A DNA stretch of 64,000 nucleotides from contig OZ026528.1 of the NCBI GenBank assembly GCA_964019695.1, forward strand, positions 52,420,495 through 52,484,494. Direction: 5' to 3'. A program made the translations under genes and the position numbers. The stretch is from Loripinus fragilis (Eukaryota > Mollusca > Bivalvia > Lucinida > Lucinidae). The notes below the pieces were generated by a model. It was not told the DNA's origin and did no database searches. It was given only the letters and a program-made list of their open reading frames with translations. Shown piece by piece: positions 11,288-21,549 of this stretch (positions are counted from its first letter, which is position 1; each line of letters opens with the position of its first letter).

Positions 11288-11636
11288 AGAGTACCCCTAC
11301 CCCCCCCCCCCCCGCCCCCTTTCTCACCCAGGCGGGAATATGCTTGGAATTCGTGAACAATATCAGCGGACGTCATATTTTGTGTTTTGGGTGTCTACAC
11401 AGATAGCAAAGATATGTTGGTCCCACGTTGGTAGTTGGTGGAAATGTGGGCGTCGCCGCATACCAACCTTGTACCAACATCGAACCAAATGTCGACCATT
11501 CTCTCATTATAAAACACCACTATATTATTACAAAATCCTCTGTGTCTGTATTCTGAATAATGTGTTTGGTGTTAAAAGAAGTTTATGTTTCCGGAGCACA
11601 TGACATTGGACCAGCATTGCGAAGGAGATTTGTTTG

Positions 11637-11800
11637 ATTTGATTCTTACGTCCCATCAACAATCTTTCAGTTATGTAGGGACTGGTCTTCCTGGGTTGAA
11701 CAGGTACTAAGCTAGGATTAATGTGTCTTGCTCAAGGACACAACGCAGTGTCGCCTGTGAGGCTCGAACCCGCGGCCCCTCTGTCTCATGTTCATTAAAT
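11637..11800 (-). mobile_element. SINE-1, minus strand
   Basis: Read on the minus strand it has a tRNA-like box B (GGGTTCGAGCCTC), the body GCAAGACACATTAATCCTAG, and the tail TTGTTGATGGGACGTAAGAA. The head is cut near 11800. Same family as 50640-50847. Confidence 0.8.
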
Positions 11801-11825
11801 AAGCCTGGTTACGAGGAAAACTATC

Positions 11826-12093
11826 CATGCGCGGATCCATAGGGGGCCGGGGCTCCGGGCCCCGCAAAATCACAAAGCTATAGGATTTATTTAGCAATAC
11901 ACGTCTGGATCCACTTGAAAATCTCAAAGGCAAGGCCAGAATTCAATGTTGGGCCATTAATTCGGCCGCTAGCGAAACGCCACTGAAATTGGCCGATGAT
12001 GATACACCTTGAAGGTAATTGGATCCTCACCATAAAAAAGTTGTTAAAGATAAATTGGACTCCCTCTAACAAAACTTTCTGGGTCCGTGCATG
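11826..12093. mobile_element. MITE, GGATCC-ended family, copy 2
   Basis: Ends CATGCGCGGATCCAT and GGGTCCGTGCATG, with internal GCTAGCGAAACGCCACT. Homologous to 4-299 and 57470-57746 but with shorter homopolymers. Confidence 0.75.
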
Positions 12094-12359
12094 CCTGTGT
12101 TGGGGATTTCCAATCGGATGGGGGTTACTCTGACATTTCGTAGCCTATGTGGACTCGGACCTTTTCTTAAGGAGGGGGTCTAACTTTTAATTTCAATAAT
12201 TTAAGGGGTTTCAGATTGAATAAATAATTTATGGGATCTATGATGAAATTGTGGATATTTCAGGGGAGGGGGCGGGGTGGTCATCATTCACAGTTAGGGG
12301 GCGTGGCGAAAAAGGAACGCATGTGCGCGACCCCCTTAATATGACTTTAAAGCATGTAT

Positions 12360-12565
12360 AATATTATGCGCGGATCCAGGAATTTTTGCCAGGGGGGGGG
12401 GGGGTTCCAGGCTGAGACGTTTTTTAGTCCTCAACTTATTTTACAGAGGCGGGGGAGGGGGGCTATGGTTTTATTGCAGAGAAAACTATACTTTCCCAAG
12501 GATCCAGAGGGGGTCCAACATTTTCAGGGGAGGTCCATCCAAGGGGGACCTAAATGCTAATTGCT
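12360..12565. repeat. G-run / GGATCC interspersed repeat
   Basis: Contains GCGCGGATCCAGG, a G-run of about 12, CAACTTATTTTACAG and GGATCCAGAGGGGGTCC. It is the inverted counterpart of about 27640-27800, which has the same segments in reverse order. Non-coding. Confidence 0.65.
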
Positions 12566-12599
12566 ATCACAATAACTTTCTATCCCATGCTGTAGCCAC

Positions 12600-13045
12600 G
12601 ATGATCCATGGATGTAAACAGACGCTCTTTCTGGAGCATGCACAGATTCTCTACTTGAAGAAATACTATATGCGGAAGAAAAAAAAATTCGACGTGTGGG
12701 AATCGATCTCTAGACCCTTACCTCGTTAAGCTACAGCGCTACCACTTGAGCTATTTGGGAAAGTACCGTCGGTTGTTTACATTAAAATATGAATTCATTA
12801 AAAAAAATATTAAAATCGAAATTACCAATAACAGCAATATTTGAAAGACTTTGTATCGAAAAGAAAGTGCTGCAAATCTTCTCAGTTTTCAGTACATGTT
12901 CATTTCTCATTTTGATGTGCGAAATTGACCCAGGATGTAAACAGATGCTCTTTCTGGAGCATGCGCAGTCGGATGAGTGGGATTTTCTACTTGTAAAAAA
13001 TTACTAGTTACCAAACGTTATATGCGTAGCGGAAGTGGAGCATTA
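12600..13045. repeat. Direct repeats with decayed tRNA-derived SINE heads
   Basis: GGATGTAAACAGACGCTCTT followed by TCTGGAGCATGCRCAG occurs at about 12608 and 12935. On the minus strand, 12690-12762 reads AGCTCAAGTGGTAGCGC (box A-like) and AGATCGATTCCCAC (box B-like), a tRNA-derived head that is too decayed to fold as a tRNA. Confidence 0.5.
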
Positions 13046-13344
13046 TCAACGTGGGGAACCAATCTAAGTGCGACCAGCTAACAGAGACTGAGCGTGTCAG
13101 ACAGGGCGCTGTCATACACTGTCAAATAAGACTAGTCTACAGTAAATCGGGTGTACATGTTTTTTCGTGTTTAGATTAACTGCAATCTGATCTGGAACTC
13201 TCCTGATGGCATATTATTTTCGTGTTGGAGTAATTTATCCTGTACTGTTTATAGCATAGACTGTTCACAAATACGATGCAACAAAACTGCCGCTGATCCT
13301 GGTGGAACATTATTATTGATTTTAAAGTTGTTTTATTTCATACA

Positions 13345-13574
13345 TACTGTCCCGCCAGCAAATAGTGACAGTGACGTCATGTTTTGTTTACAAAGATATC
13401 ATGGACTTATAATCGATATATCACTTGTGCAGTTATCCTATCCGCAGGGTAGGATTTATACACAAGTGATCTATCGATTCGTCTTAGGTCAAGTGGAGTG
13501 TACAAGTTTTTATTTTACTAAACAATTGTAAACAAAATATTAAGTCACTGTCACTCTTGGTTGACACGACAGTA
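13345..13574. mobile_element. Tc1/mariner-like MITE (TA-CTGTC ends), copy 1
   Basis: Inverted ends of about 50 bp, including CTGTC, GTGACAGTGACGT and TGTTTTGTTTACAA, flanked on both sides by TA as expected of a Tc1/mariner target duplication. The centre is a second palindrome around CCTATCCGCAGGGTAGG with ATCACTTGTG arms. A homologous copy lies at 56568-56803. Confidence 0.85.
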
Positions 13575-13628
13575 GCAGTGAAATCAATGCATATCTAAAA
13601 CAAATAAAAATGGCATTTTCACAGAGTG

Positions 13629-13695
13629 AAACGATATGATATCAATCACTTGTGATTGATATCAGCCTATATTTTCACTAGTGATTGATATCACC
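13629..13695. repeat. GATATCAATCAC palindromes
   Basis: GATATCAATCACTTGTGATT forms a tight hairpin and CACTAGTGATTGATATCA repeats one arm downstream. Probably the end of a small foldback element. Confidence 0.55.
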
Positions 13696-13922
13696 TTTTT
13701 GGATTACCTCTGACTTTTAAATTCACTTCGAAAGTTCAAATGCCTATAACTTTCTTATTTGTGAACAAAAACATCAAGTGTGGGTAGGACTTTTCTTAGT
13801 AAGAACACGATGAACATTTTGGTACCAAAATAATTCAGACTTGCTGAATTTTTTCGATTTTGCATTTTCAGCATCCCCCGCTTCAGTGAGTTAAGAAATG
13901 ATTTCAATTTTTTTGAAGTATT

Positions 13923-13993
13923 CATGAATACTTCGGGTCTCTTGCAAAGTTCGGGCTTCACGTTAACTTTGCAAGAGACCCGAAGTATTCATG
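13923..13993. repeat. Perfect 29-bp inverted repeat, 13-nt loop
   Basis: The arm 13923-13951 (CATGAATACTTCGGGTCTCT onward) is exactly complementary to 13965-13993. No mismatch was seen in 29 positions. The frame 13924-14127 simply reads across it. Confidence 0.95.
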
Positions 13994-14515
13994 ATTCCAT
14001 GAACCTTCAAAAATTGAATTTCTTACTTATATTTACATTTTATATTATCAGTCAAGTATCAATTTTCAATTTTCACCCAACTTGGCTGGTTTTCCAGATA
14101 TTTTTAATTAAATTAGACATAACGTAGGGTTAGGAATAGCCAAAACGCCCAATTTTCGCGCCTAATGTCATGGCGATGCGTATTCTACGTCACGCAAACG
14201 TCAGTAAACAAGCAACGCTATTGGATGGACTTGACGTTAGCCCGCTAAAATGGCGCGTATGTGGATGTGGCTTAAATCGATAAGTTCATGAAAGTACGAA
14301 CCACATCTCAAATGTAAAGGTTCATTTAAAGACTCGCAGTGGAAATGTAAATATTGAGGCAATGAATGTAATCTATGTTACGTAACGTCATCAAACATTT
14401 ATGCCACCACTTATGACGTCGTTGTCTCGCACTTTGACGCTGAATAATTTCTTTATATCTGTAAGTCCCGATGACTATAGAATGATCTAGGTATTCTGTC
14501 ACAAATACTTCTTTT

Positions 14516-14854
14516 TATCATATGACGTCACGTCTGGGAGTGAAATAACACCATGCAATAAAATCTGTAAACCACTAGTGGTTTATCGATTTACGGGAAA
14601 CGTTATGACGTCCATAACAACATTGCGTACATAATGACAATATTATAACGTTTTACCGTCAGCAATGAAACTTCAAAGATATCTTATGTCATATGATAAA
14701 TAGAATCTAACATTCGTGCTCTTGTATTATTGAATTTATTAAACTCGTTGCGAAAAAGAAATAAAATGCTCGGCAAGCCTCGCATTTTATCTCTTTTCCC
14801 TAACTCGTTTAATAAATTCAATAAAACATGAGCACTCATGTAAGATCCTCTATG
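14516..14854. mobile_element. ATAGAGGATC foldback element, copy 1
   Basis: Inverted relative to 23549-23860, with ends TATCATATGACGTCACG and GATCCTCTATG. It contains CCACTAGTGG and a long hairpin whose arms read AATTTATTAAACTCGTT and GCATTTTATCTCTTTT around CGGCAAGCC. Partial copies lie at 37575-37840 and 39430-39654. No coding capacity. Confidence 0.8.
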
Positions 14855-14947
14855 TCTTCTTTTATATTATTGTGATTGGACTTGAAGCATGGTTAGTTGA
14901 ATAACCGTAAATCTTTAAAAAAATGTATAAAATAAAAAGAAAATTAA

Positions 14948-15087
14948 CTTTTTTGCAGTAAATACCAAATATATGTCATCTCGTGAGTTGAAAACATCAA
15001 AAATTTCACTCATGCTGCGCACTCTTGAAAATTCTGATGCTTTCTACTCATTCGATGAAATATATTTGGTATTCACCTCAAAAAGGT
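14948..15087. repeat. 140-bp foldback (AATACCAAATATAT arms)
   Basis: AATACCAAATATATGTCATC pairs with the complement of GATGAAATATATTTGGTATT. Pairing continues imperfectly inward through GAGTTGAAAACATCA and its partner. It lies inside the sequence inserted into copy C. Confidence 0.75.
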
Positions 15088-15123
15088 AAATATCCTCTTT
15101 GTATTCAATAGTAATAATTCAGA

Positions 15124-15432
15124 TTTTTTGTATAGTTTGATTCTTTACGTCCCAATCAACAAGTATGTTCATGTCTGGACGGTCAGTTCACATAACCACA
15201 CTTTTTTGGGGCAAGCTTGACTAAGCAGGTAACCAGTACTTCGTGCACATACTTTCGTTTGTAACTGACAGCAATCCTTCTTGAATCAGCGGAAGGGAGG
15301 TGAATGACCGTTTCATGACCATTCTCCACGAAAGTATGGGACCGGACCGGGATAGAACGCGCCACCCCTGGATCTAAAGTCAGACACGTATCTGCAGCCT
15401 GACACTTTGCGGACTGCGCTATGCGGCCCGGT
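15124..15432 (-). mobile_element. SINE-2, minus strand, in copy C
   Basis: On the minus strand: tRNA-like head with box A (TAGCGCAGTCC) and box B, body CATACTTTCGTGGAG, tail GACGTAAAGAATCAAA. Target duplication AATAATTCAGA / AACGATTCAGA at 15113-15123 and 15433-15443. It occupies the same site as the SINE in copy B. The 107-codon frame at 15183-15506 is a translation of this SINE. Confidence 0.9.
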
Positions 15433-15682
15433 AACGATTCAGATAACAGCAACAACAACAACAGGTAGATATGTTTAGGATTATCACTGGAAATGGTTGA
15501 TCTCATATTGTTTTAGTACGAAAATAAGTGAAAGTTTAAACCAAAAGGGATGGCAGTTCAGCTGTCACCTATTTCGGTTTTAGCTTACAAATATTTGTTT
15601 TACAGGGTGGTTAATAGTTTAGGCACTTTAATTTTCTTTCATCATTACGTTAAACACTTTTATCACGGGAAACCTCATATGA

Positions 15683-15848
15683 TCTATGTTATGGCCGCAG
15701 GTTTCAGCCTCACCGGCGTCACTGCGTTGTGGTCCTTGAGCAAGACCCATTTATCCTAGCTTAGTACTGCTTCAACCCAGGAAGACCAATCCCTGTTTAA
15801 TTGAAAGATTGTTGATGGGACGTAAAGAATCAAATCAAACAAACAAAT
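15683..15848 (+). mobile_element. SINE-1, plus strand, head truncated
   Basis: Contains CCTCACCGGCGTCACTGCGT, GTCCTTGAGCAAGACCC, CTGCTTCAACCCAGGAAGAC and the tail GATGGGACGTAAAGAATCAA with an A-rich end. Absent at this place in copy B, so it is a later insertion. Confidence 0.85.
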
Positions 15849-16249
15849 ATTTATGTTAAATCCTAGCATGGAGTTTTTTTAAATATTCATTGTTAACAAA
15901 AATGTGCTTTATAAACAATTTTATATCCCAGTAATATGGAATTCTGTAAGTTTATCATTTTACGGTAATACACAGATTGATTTTGGCAGAATGGCCAAGG
16001 TGGGCAATAAAACTCTCATTAGGGCTTGTAGCAGATGATAAATGGGAAGGATCTCAAGCGCTACACGATAGAGTGTATAAACGAATATTTACGTTAAGTA
16101 CCAAACAGCAACCTCGACTGAATTCATTGTGAGAGAGGTTCGTGTATATTGTAATAGATTCATGTAGAATTGGGTGGCTGCAATCTAAGAAATGAATGGA
16201 AAGCGAGGTTTGAATGCTAACTAAGTATCACGGAACCACCGGGTGTAAA

Positions 16250-16440
16250 CGGGTCTTGCTCAAGGACACAGTGCATTGTCTTCAATGAGTCTCAAACCAG
16301 CGACGCCTAGATCTCCGAGTCTACTATAATTAATCTTCCGCACTTAAGGAGCGCAGTGGCTATAAGGTAGAGTGGTCTAGGGGCCAAATCTCAAATTTTG
16401 AGTTCTGTTGCACACCCAGGAAGAACACGTGGTTACTTTT
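16250..16440. mobile_element. SINE-1 fragments, two orientations
   Basis: 16250-16330 is a minus-strand body and box B region (CGGGTCTTGCTCAAGGACAC). 16345-16400 is a plus-strand head (GGAGCGCAGTGGCTATAAGG). Copy B has the same pair at 50280-50350 and 50394-50575, so these predate the B/C split. Confidence 0.65.
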
Positions 16441-16450
16441 TTCAGTCAGG

Positions 16451-16955
16451 GACATGTCTTGGGCCTTAGAAACCCATGTTTACTAAGTTTTCTGTGGACA
16501 ATTTTCTGTAAATGGCCTGTTTACAATATTACCCCAATTACATAGAAAATAGTAGTATGCAAAATACAAGGCTAATAGGATATTATACAAAAGTGTCAAT
16601 GACATTATTTGAACTTTTAAATTAAATATTTGTTCTAGTCATAAATATCAATTCCACTAATCTGTGAGATATATTTTCGCTCAACAGCGTGACGTATGTT
16701 ACATTTTATACGAAATTGCAGATAATGACTTTACAGATTGCATATAATAATGAACCATGTTCCCCAACCCCAGGACGAAAAGCTAGGAGACATGTCTTGG
16801 AGCCTTAGAAACCCATGTTTTTTTTAAATTTTTTCTTTGGTCAGGCGTCTGTAAATGGCATGTAATCAATGTTACCCTAATAACATTGAAAATACCAACA
16901 AAAGGAGAAGATTAATAGGATATTTTCCAATAGTATCAATGAAATTATTTGAGCT
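16451..16955. repeat. Two direct repeats of about 165 bp
   Basis: ACATGTCTTGG(A)GCCTTAGAAACC, CTGTAAATGGC(C/A)TGT and TTAATAGGATATT(A/T)T recur with an offset near 340 bp (16451-16620 and 16790-16955). Confidence 0.65.
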
Positions 16956-18092
16956 TAACATGTTTGAGCTGGACATAAACACCAGATTCGAGACACATAT
17001 GAAACAAAGTTATGTTTTAAAGCATAAGTTCATTCTATTTCGCTGACAGTATGTAAACATGTTAAACTTCAATTGCAAGACAGTTGATTAATTCTAAGAC
17101 GGACCAGCCTAAATCTTTCATTGGTTGGTCTCACTGTGGCTTAATTACTTAATGGTTGCTTTACTTGTCTGACCAAATTCTATGTTTCACCCAGGTATCC
17201 AATGACATTAGATTTATCTCCATGTTGATACACTTAGCAAGTAAGAACATTTCCTATGTTCAAACAAAACGAATTATCTGCTTATCTTTTAACTGTGCGA
17301 CTGGTAGCTGCGACAAAACACTGCCTACCTAAATATTATGACTATCAATTCTTTTATTACTTATTGTTTACTGTTAATCGACCTAAACAGCAAATATGAA
17401 CAAACTTTAGTCTACTTTTATTACCCTATTTCTTATCAGAGTGATTTATCTCCCTTGAACACATTTTAAAAGGCAAATCTATGAGTGCTCAATGCATTCT
17501 ACATTACCTGAGGTTTGTCAGTATACTCGCTGACTGTCTATTTACTCATAAATCAAATATTTGGTGTCTTCCTGGTTGGAACATACTTTACGATAAACTT
17601 TCGATTTACTACAACTACTTATTGGAGGAGTCACGACTTTCAAGTCTAGTATATGGGTGGCCGCCCACAGTGGAGAAAAATACTGTGATTTTCATTTTAC
17701 CAAACAAAATGCACTGATAAATAATTTAAATAAACAGTCTGTGCCTTGCTGAAATGACGCCTTCCATGACATATTGTATGGGTCTTCGTGTTTGCTAATG
17801 TCCTATTTAAGAGACGCTTTGTACAAATGTTAAAAAAAGTCGTCCAAACATGATCAAAGGAAATGTATAAGAATATTATACAATAAAAAGTCCAAATTGG
17901 TAAAATTCGAGCTTGCACATAATGGAAAAAAGAATGGAGTTTTGGTGGCAGCGTCTCTTCTTACTGAGCTATCATGCATGCTGACAACAATGGTTATTTG
18001 ACAAAATAACCAGATCTGATTTCTGACTTTGCTGTTTAAATGTTTTGATTTCAATGTTTACAAACAAGCATTTAATGTAAGCAAAGCCATTA

Positions 18093-19375
18093 GGGACCGC
18101 TCATCATTTAGGTGTCAGGGGGCAGCTAAAAGAAGGGTGGGTCATGTGAATGTGGCTAGTATGGGGGAGGTCGCCATTAACTTTGACTTCCCAGCAGAAG
18201 GGGTCATGTTTAAATCGTTTCAATAAAATCATTAGAAAAAATTCCTCGCTCGCTTCGCTCGCTCGTGTTTATTCATTAATCTCTTATATTTATTTAGGAA
18301 GGCCAATAAATTTCTCAGCTTTTATTTTTGCAAGCGCAAAAGTAATTCTATTTTGGTGTTTTTATTATTATAATTATGCTGATTTTGATAGAAAATTGAT
18401 TAATCAGGCTTTCAGATATGTCCTATTTTTCCACTATTTTTTCTTGACTTTCTTCTTTTCCCTTCTGTTTCTGATCCCTACTTTTTCACTCTAAAATGAT
18501 ATTTACACGATATAAATTCAGAATTTTTTCCTCACTTGCTTCGCTCGCTCAAATCTTAGAGAGTAACTATTTTTTCCACAGAGCAGACAGATGAACAAAA
18601 ATTCTGTTTTGCTAGTAGTATTGTCACAGCTATTATCCTACTTGAATATTGAGTATTAAATTTCTTATTTAATGTTTTTCAAGCAACTTATTGTAATGAT
18701 CTTGTACTTGGAAAAGCTCTACTATCACTGCTTTTTTCCACAGATAATTCCTGCTTTTAATTATCACTACTTTTGTACTTTTTTGTGTAAGGGAGCTTGA
18801 TACCCTTATTCATTACTCTATTTTAAGAATTCTGTATGTGAAGAAGCCCTTCTATCCCTTCTGTTTTACACCCAAAATAACTCCTTTATCGCTCATGATT
18901 TTTTTGTCGTCAAAACTTTTATCCCCATACCCTTTCCCTACTTTTTGTGGAAAGGCACTTGAAAGCCTATTACCTGCAGCTTAATACTGGTTCAACTCAG
19001 GAAGGCCCATCTAGACATAACTGAAAAATTGTTGACTGGAAATTAAGGAAATAATAGAAACAGAATAGTCTCGAATATAAAATATTCCTTATATTTCATT
19101 GGTGGTCAAAACTTGTCAAGATTTAGAATTGAAGCTCGGATACTCATGCAGGCCAATAAATGAATAAAAGTACCATAGTACCACACATATGACTTACAGG
19201 ATATTGCATTTTGACAATATGATATAAAATGGGGGGGGGGGGTTTCAGGTTATATTCCATGTGGTTTCCAGGGGGGGGGGTCATTGGATTTTTGTTTTGG
19301 AGGGGGGTCATCTAAATTTGGATGGATCAACATTTCAGCCGCCCCTCCCCCTGACACTAAAATAATGAGCGGTCC
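18093..19375. mobile_element. PIF/Harbinger-like MITE, 1.28 kb, TTA flanks
   Basis: The left end GGGACCGCTCATCATTT and the right end AAATAATGAGCGGTCC are inverted repeats continuing into GTGTCAGGGGG. TTA lies immediately outside both ends (18090-18092 and 19376-19378), as for PIF/Harbinger target duplications. The interior holds TCGCTTCGCTCGCTC motifs at about 18248 and 18540 and a SINE-1 tail remnant near 18975-19050. There is no transposase frame; the 114-codon frame 18150-18494 is low-complexity. Confidence 0.8.
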
Positions 19376-19663
19376 TTAAAGCTTGGGAGAACTATAGTTT
19401 ACATACCTACTTGAAGCAAATTCGATTAAACGTTTTCCTTTTGCTAATAAGAGGGCTACGTCTTCACCACATGTACGCCAAAATTAGTCGCACCATAACA
19501 CAGTGACTATCTTTTTTTCATATATAATTTAGAGTTCTCCAGTGTTCATCAAAACTGTTCCTTGTGTATATTTGACCCTGTCTAAAAAGATAGATGCGCA
19601 ATCACATGACATTAAACGCATGACCAAATAAAGATAAAGGCCGTGTAATCTATTGCAAATATA

Positions 19664-20659
19664 CTGCTCAACAAAAGTTTAGCACAGATAAATAAAAATT
19701 ATTTTTTATTTGAGCAAACGGTTTAAAGTTATAAAATATCTGCTGAAATGGCGGTTTGGTATGTGATAAAGTTTAGGAATCAATTGGTGTACTTTAATTG
19801 GATTTCTACTGCGTCGTTCGTTGCTTTAAACAAGAGAGGGGTCAAAAAACGTGTTTCAACTCCATTAATGGCAATACAAAATTGATGCATCATTGGTTTA
19901 TAAAGTCTCTTGTTTTACAGCTTGATCGAATAAGCCATTCTGGAAAAAAGACAAAGGTCATCTCCATTGAGCATAAGTAGCAAAAGTTGAGTCTTGAAAA
20001 CAACTAAGTCGTTGTTATAATGACGTTTACAAGTAAAAAACAGTACTGTTTTCGCTGTGTAGGAATGCTTAATTGAAAGGGTTTTCGTGTTTAAGAGGAT
20101 GCCAAACGAGAGACAGTTTAAGGAAAGGTAAGTTTATAAAATTTTGTCTCATGGTATTTAATTCATTAAAAGTGACGTTAATCTGAAGTTGAGGCTAAAT
20201 TAAGGCGATGACGCTATCTAAAGAAGAACAAACTACAGAAATGTTCTGGGTACTTGTGCCTATCTAACATCAAACAGATTTCTTGATCTCTTGATTCAGT
20301 TCGCTGAAAAGTCAAGAAGTGTAAAAAGTCATTTTAACGTCATAATGGAACGGTAAAGCGTGACATAAACGGGTATCATACTTTGACGTTTTTAACGTTT
20401 TTCATCATTAAGAACCTTTGGCTTTACTCTAAAATCAATTTTTTTAATTTCAGATGTAGACGTGCATCCTTTGCATGCCCATGCCATCAAATTTAACGTC
20501 GATCCACTGACACCTAACTAGAAAACTTTTTGTCTTGAGGACACGAAAAAATGTAAATTTCAAGATCCCCATACATGTTGATTACATTAAATAAAATGAA
20601 TCATGTTCATTCAAAGTGGGACATCGTATTAAAACCCGTGCTAAACTTTTGTTGAGCAG
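19664..20659. mobile_element. Tc1/mariner-like element, 996 bp, TA flanks
   Basis: Starts CTGCTCAACAAAAGTTTAGC and ends with the exact complement, 22 bp in all. TA is duplicated at 19662-19663 and 20660-20661. The largest frame (19798-19980, 60 codons) shows no DDE motif, and a short MPNERQFKER segment precedes GTAAGT at about 20130. It is probably an internally deleted, non-autonomous copy. Confidence 0.88.
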
Positions 20660-20780
20660 TATAGTATTTTACCTTGAAAAAAATCTCTAATATCAGCTGA
20701 AAATATACTTATATCTGATTGTGGCCGACTGTTTGTTTTTTAGACCAACATTATAACATCTCAAAATTCTTCCCAATAAG

Positions 20781-21090
20781 CGTGGTAGCTCAGTGGTTAG
20801 GAACTTGCCTCTGGTGCTAGAGGTCCCAGGTTCGATCCCCGCTCGTGACGAGGAAAATTTCGGTGTCCGAACACGCTTTCTCGAGTGTCATTTGAAGGGA
20901 TGACGCTAAATAAGTGCATCGTCCTTCGGATCGGGACGTTAACTGGATGTCCCTTGTGCAGGTTAAAGAACCCTACGGTAATTTAGATATGGTTACTTGT
21001 AGGCTTTCATCCTGCAACCCGGAGTGTACAAAGTACACCTGCCGATAATACTCGCAAGAGGGTCTGGCAGTATATAGAGAAAGAAAGAAC
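20781..21090 (+). mobile_element. SINE-3, tRNA-derived
   Basis: The head has box A (TGGTAGCTCAGTGGTTAGG) and box B (GGTTCGATCCCCGC), properly spaced for Pol III. The body contains GATCGGGACGTTAACTGG and CCCTTGTGCAGGTTAAAGAA, and it ends near AGAAAGAAAGAACC. The central part differs from SINE-1 and SINE-2, so it is a separate family. Confidence 0.85.
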
Positions 21091-21329
21091 CCCTAACCCT
21101 CACCACCGTCAACATAGTTAGGATATCTAATTATTTATTAAGCTTATAAATGTTGATCGTTATAGAGCCATGAGTTTGGAACTGGGGTTTAGGTACGGTA
21201 CACGTGTGCTGCCTGACGCCCTCCTTCAGTTTTCAGCTTTGAAAATATTGCACAACCCGTCTTTTTTTAGTTTTAAGAGAGTGCAGGTGTCATTATGCCT
21301 CATCGGTGCCGAATATCCTAGTAACGGAA

Positions 21330-21480
21330 CACCCATGGATAAAGTTAGTAAGGATGCAAAGATCAGGAATCGATACAATCAAGTACCACACCTGACCAAG
21401 GATACCAATGGGAAAGTGACAAACTTACAAAGAGACACCACAAACTAGAGCCAAGAGGCCAGCCCTTTCCCAGTAGGTGA
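21330..21480 (+). repeat. R repeat, copy 1
   Basis: Shares AGATCAGGAATCGATACAAT, CACACCTGACC, GGGAAAGTGACAAAC, GACACCACAAAC and CAGCCCTTTCCC with 26690-27040, 38590-38920 and 44610-44800. All four are in the same orientation. Possibly the 3' end of a retroelement; no reverse transcriptase is visible. Confidence 0.75.
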
Positions 21481-21549
21481 CCGCATTTATTTATTTTATT
21501 TATACAATAAATAAAGAGGTGTACACTTTTAGCTGAAATGGCCATTCTA

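Larger units (their letters stand above)
13208..17710. repeat. Segmental duplication, copy C (no TRIM gene)
   Basis: Collinear with 48752-51290 of copy B, with large insertions at 13341-15098 and 15683-15848. Anchors are GAGTAATTTATCCTG (13208), the SINE-2 at 15124-15432, ATGGCAGTTCAGCTGYCACC (15549), TCTCAAGCGCTACACGATAG (16054) and GTGATTTATCTCCCTTGAAC (17441). Homology stops before the TRIM-like gene, so the gene is absent here. The first part also matches copy A (8998-9330). Confidence 0.85.

Noticed and set aside
10768..11376. 202-codon minus-strand frame with glycine runs
   Set aside because: Glycine runs come from poly-C tracts of an interspersed repeat.
15183..15506. 107-codon minus-strand frame
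   Set aside because: It is a translation of SINE-2; the same frame fragments appear over the SINEs at 23138 and 48889.
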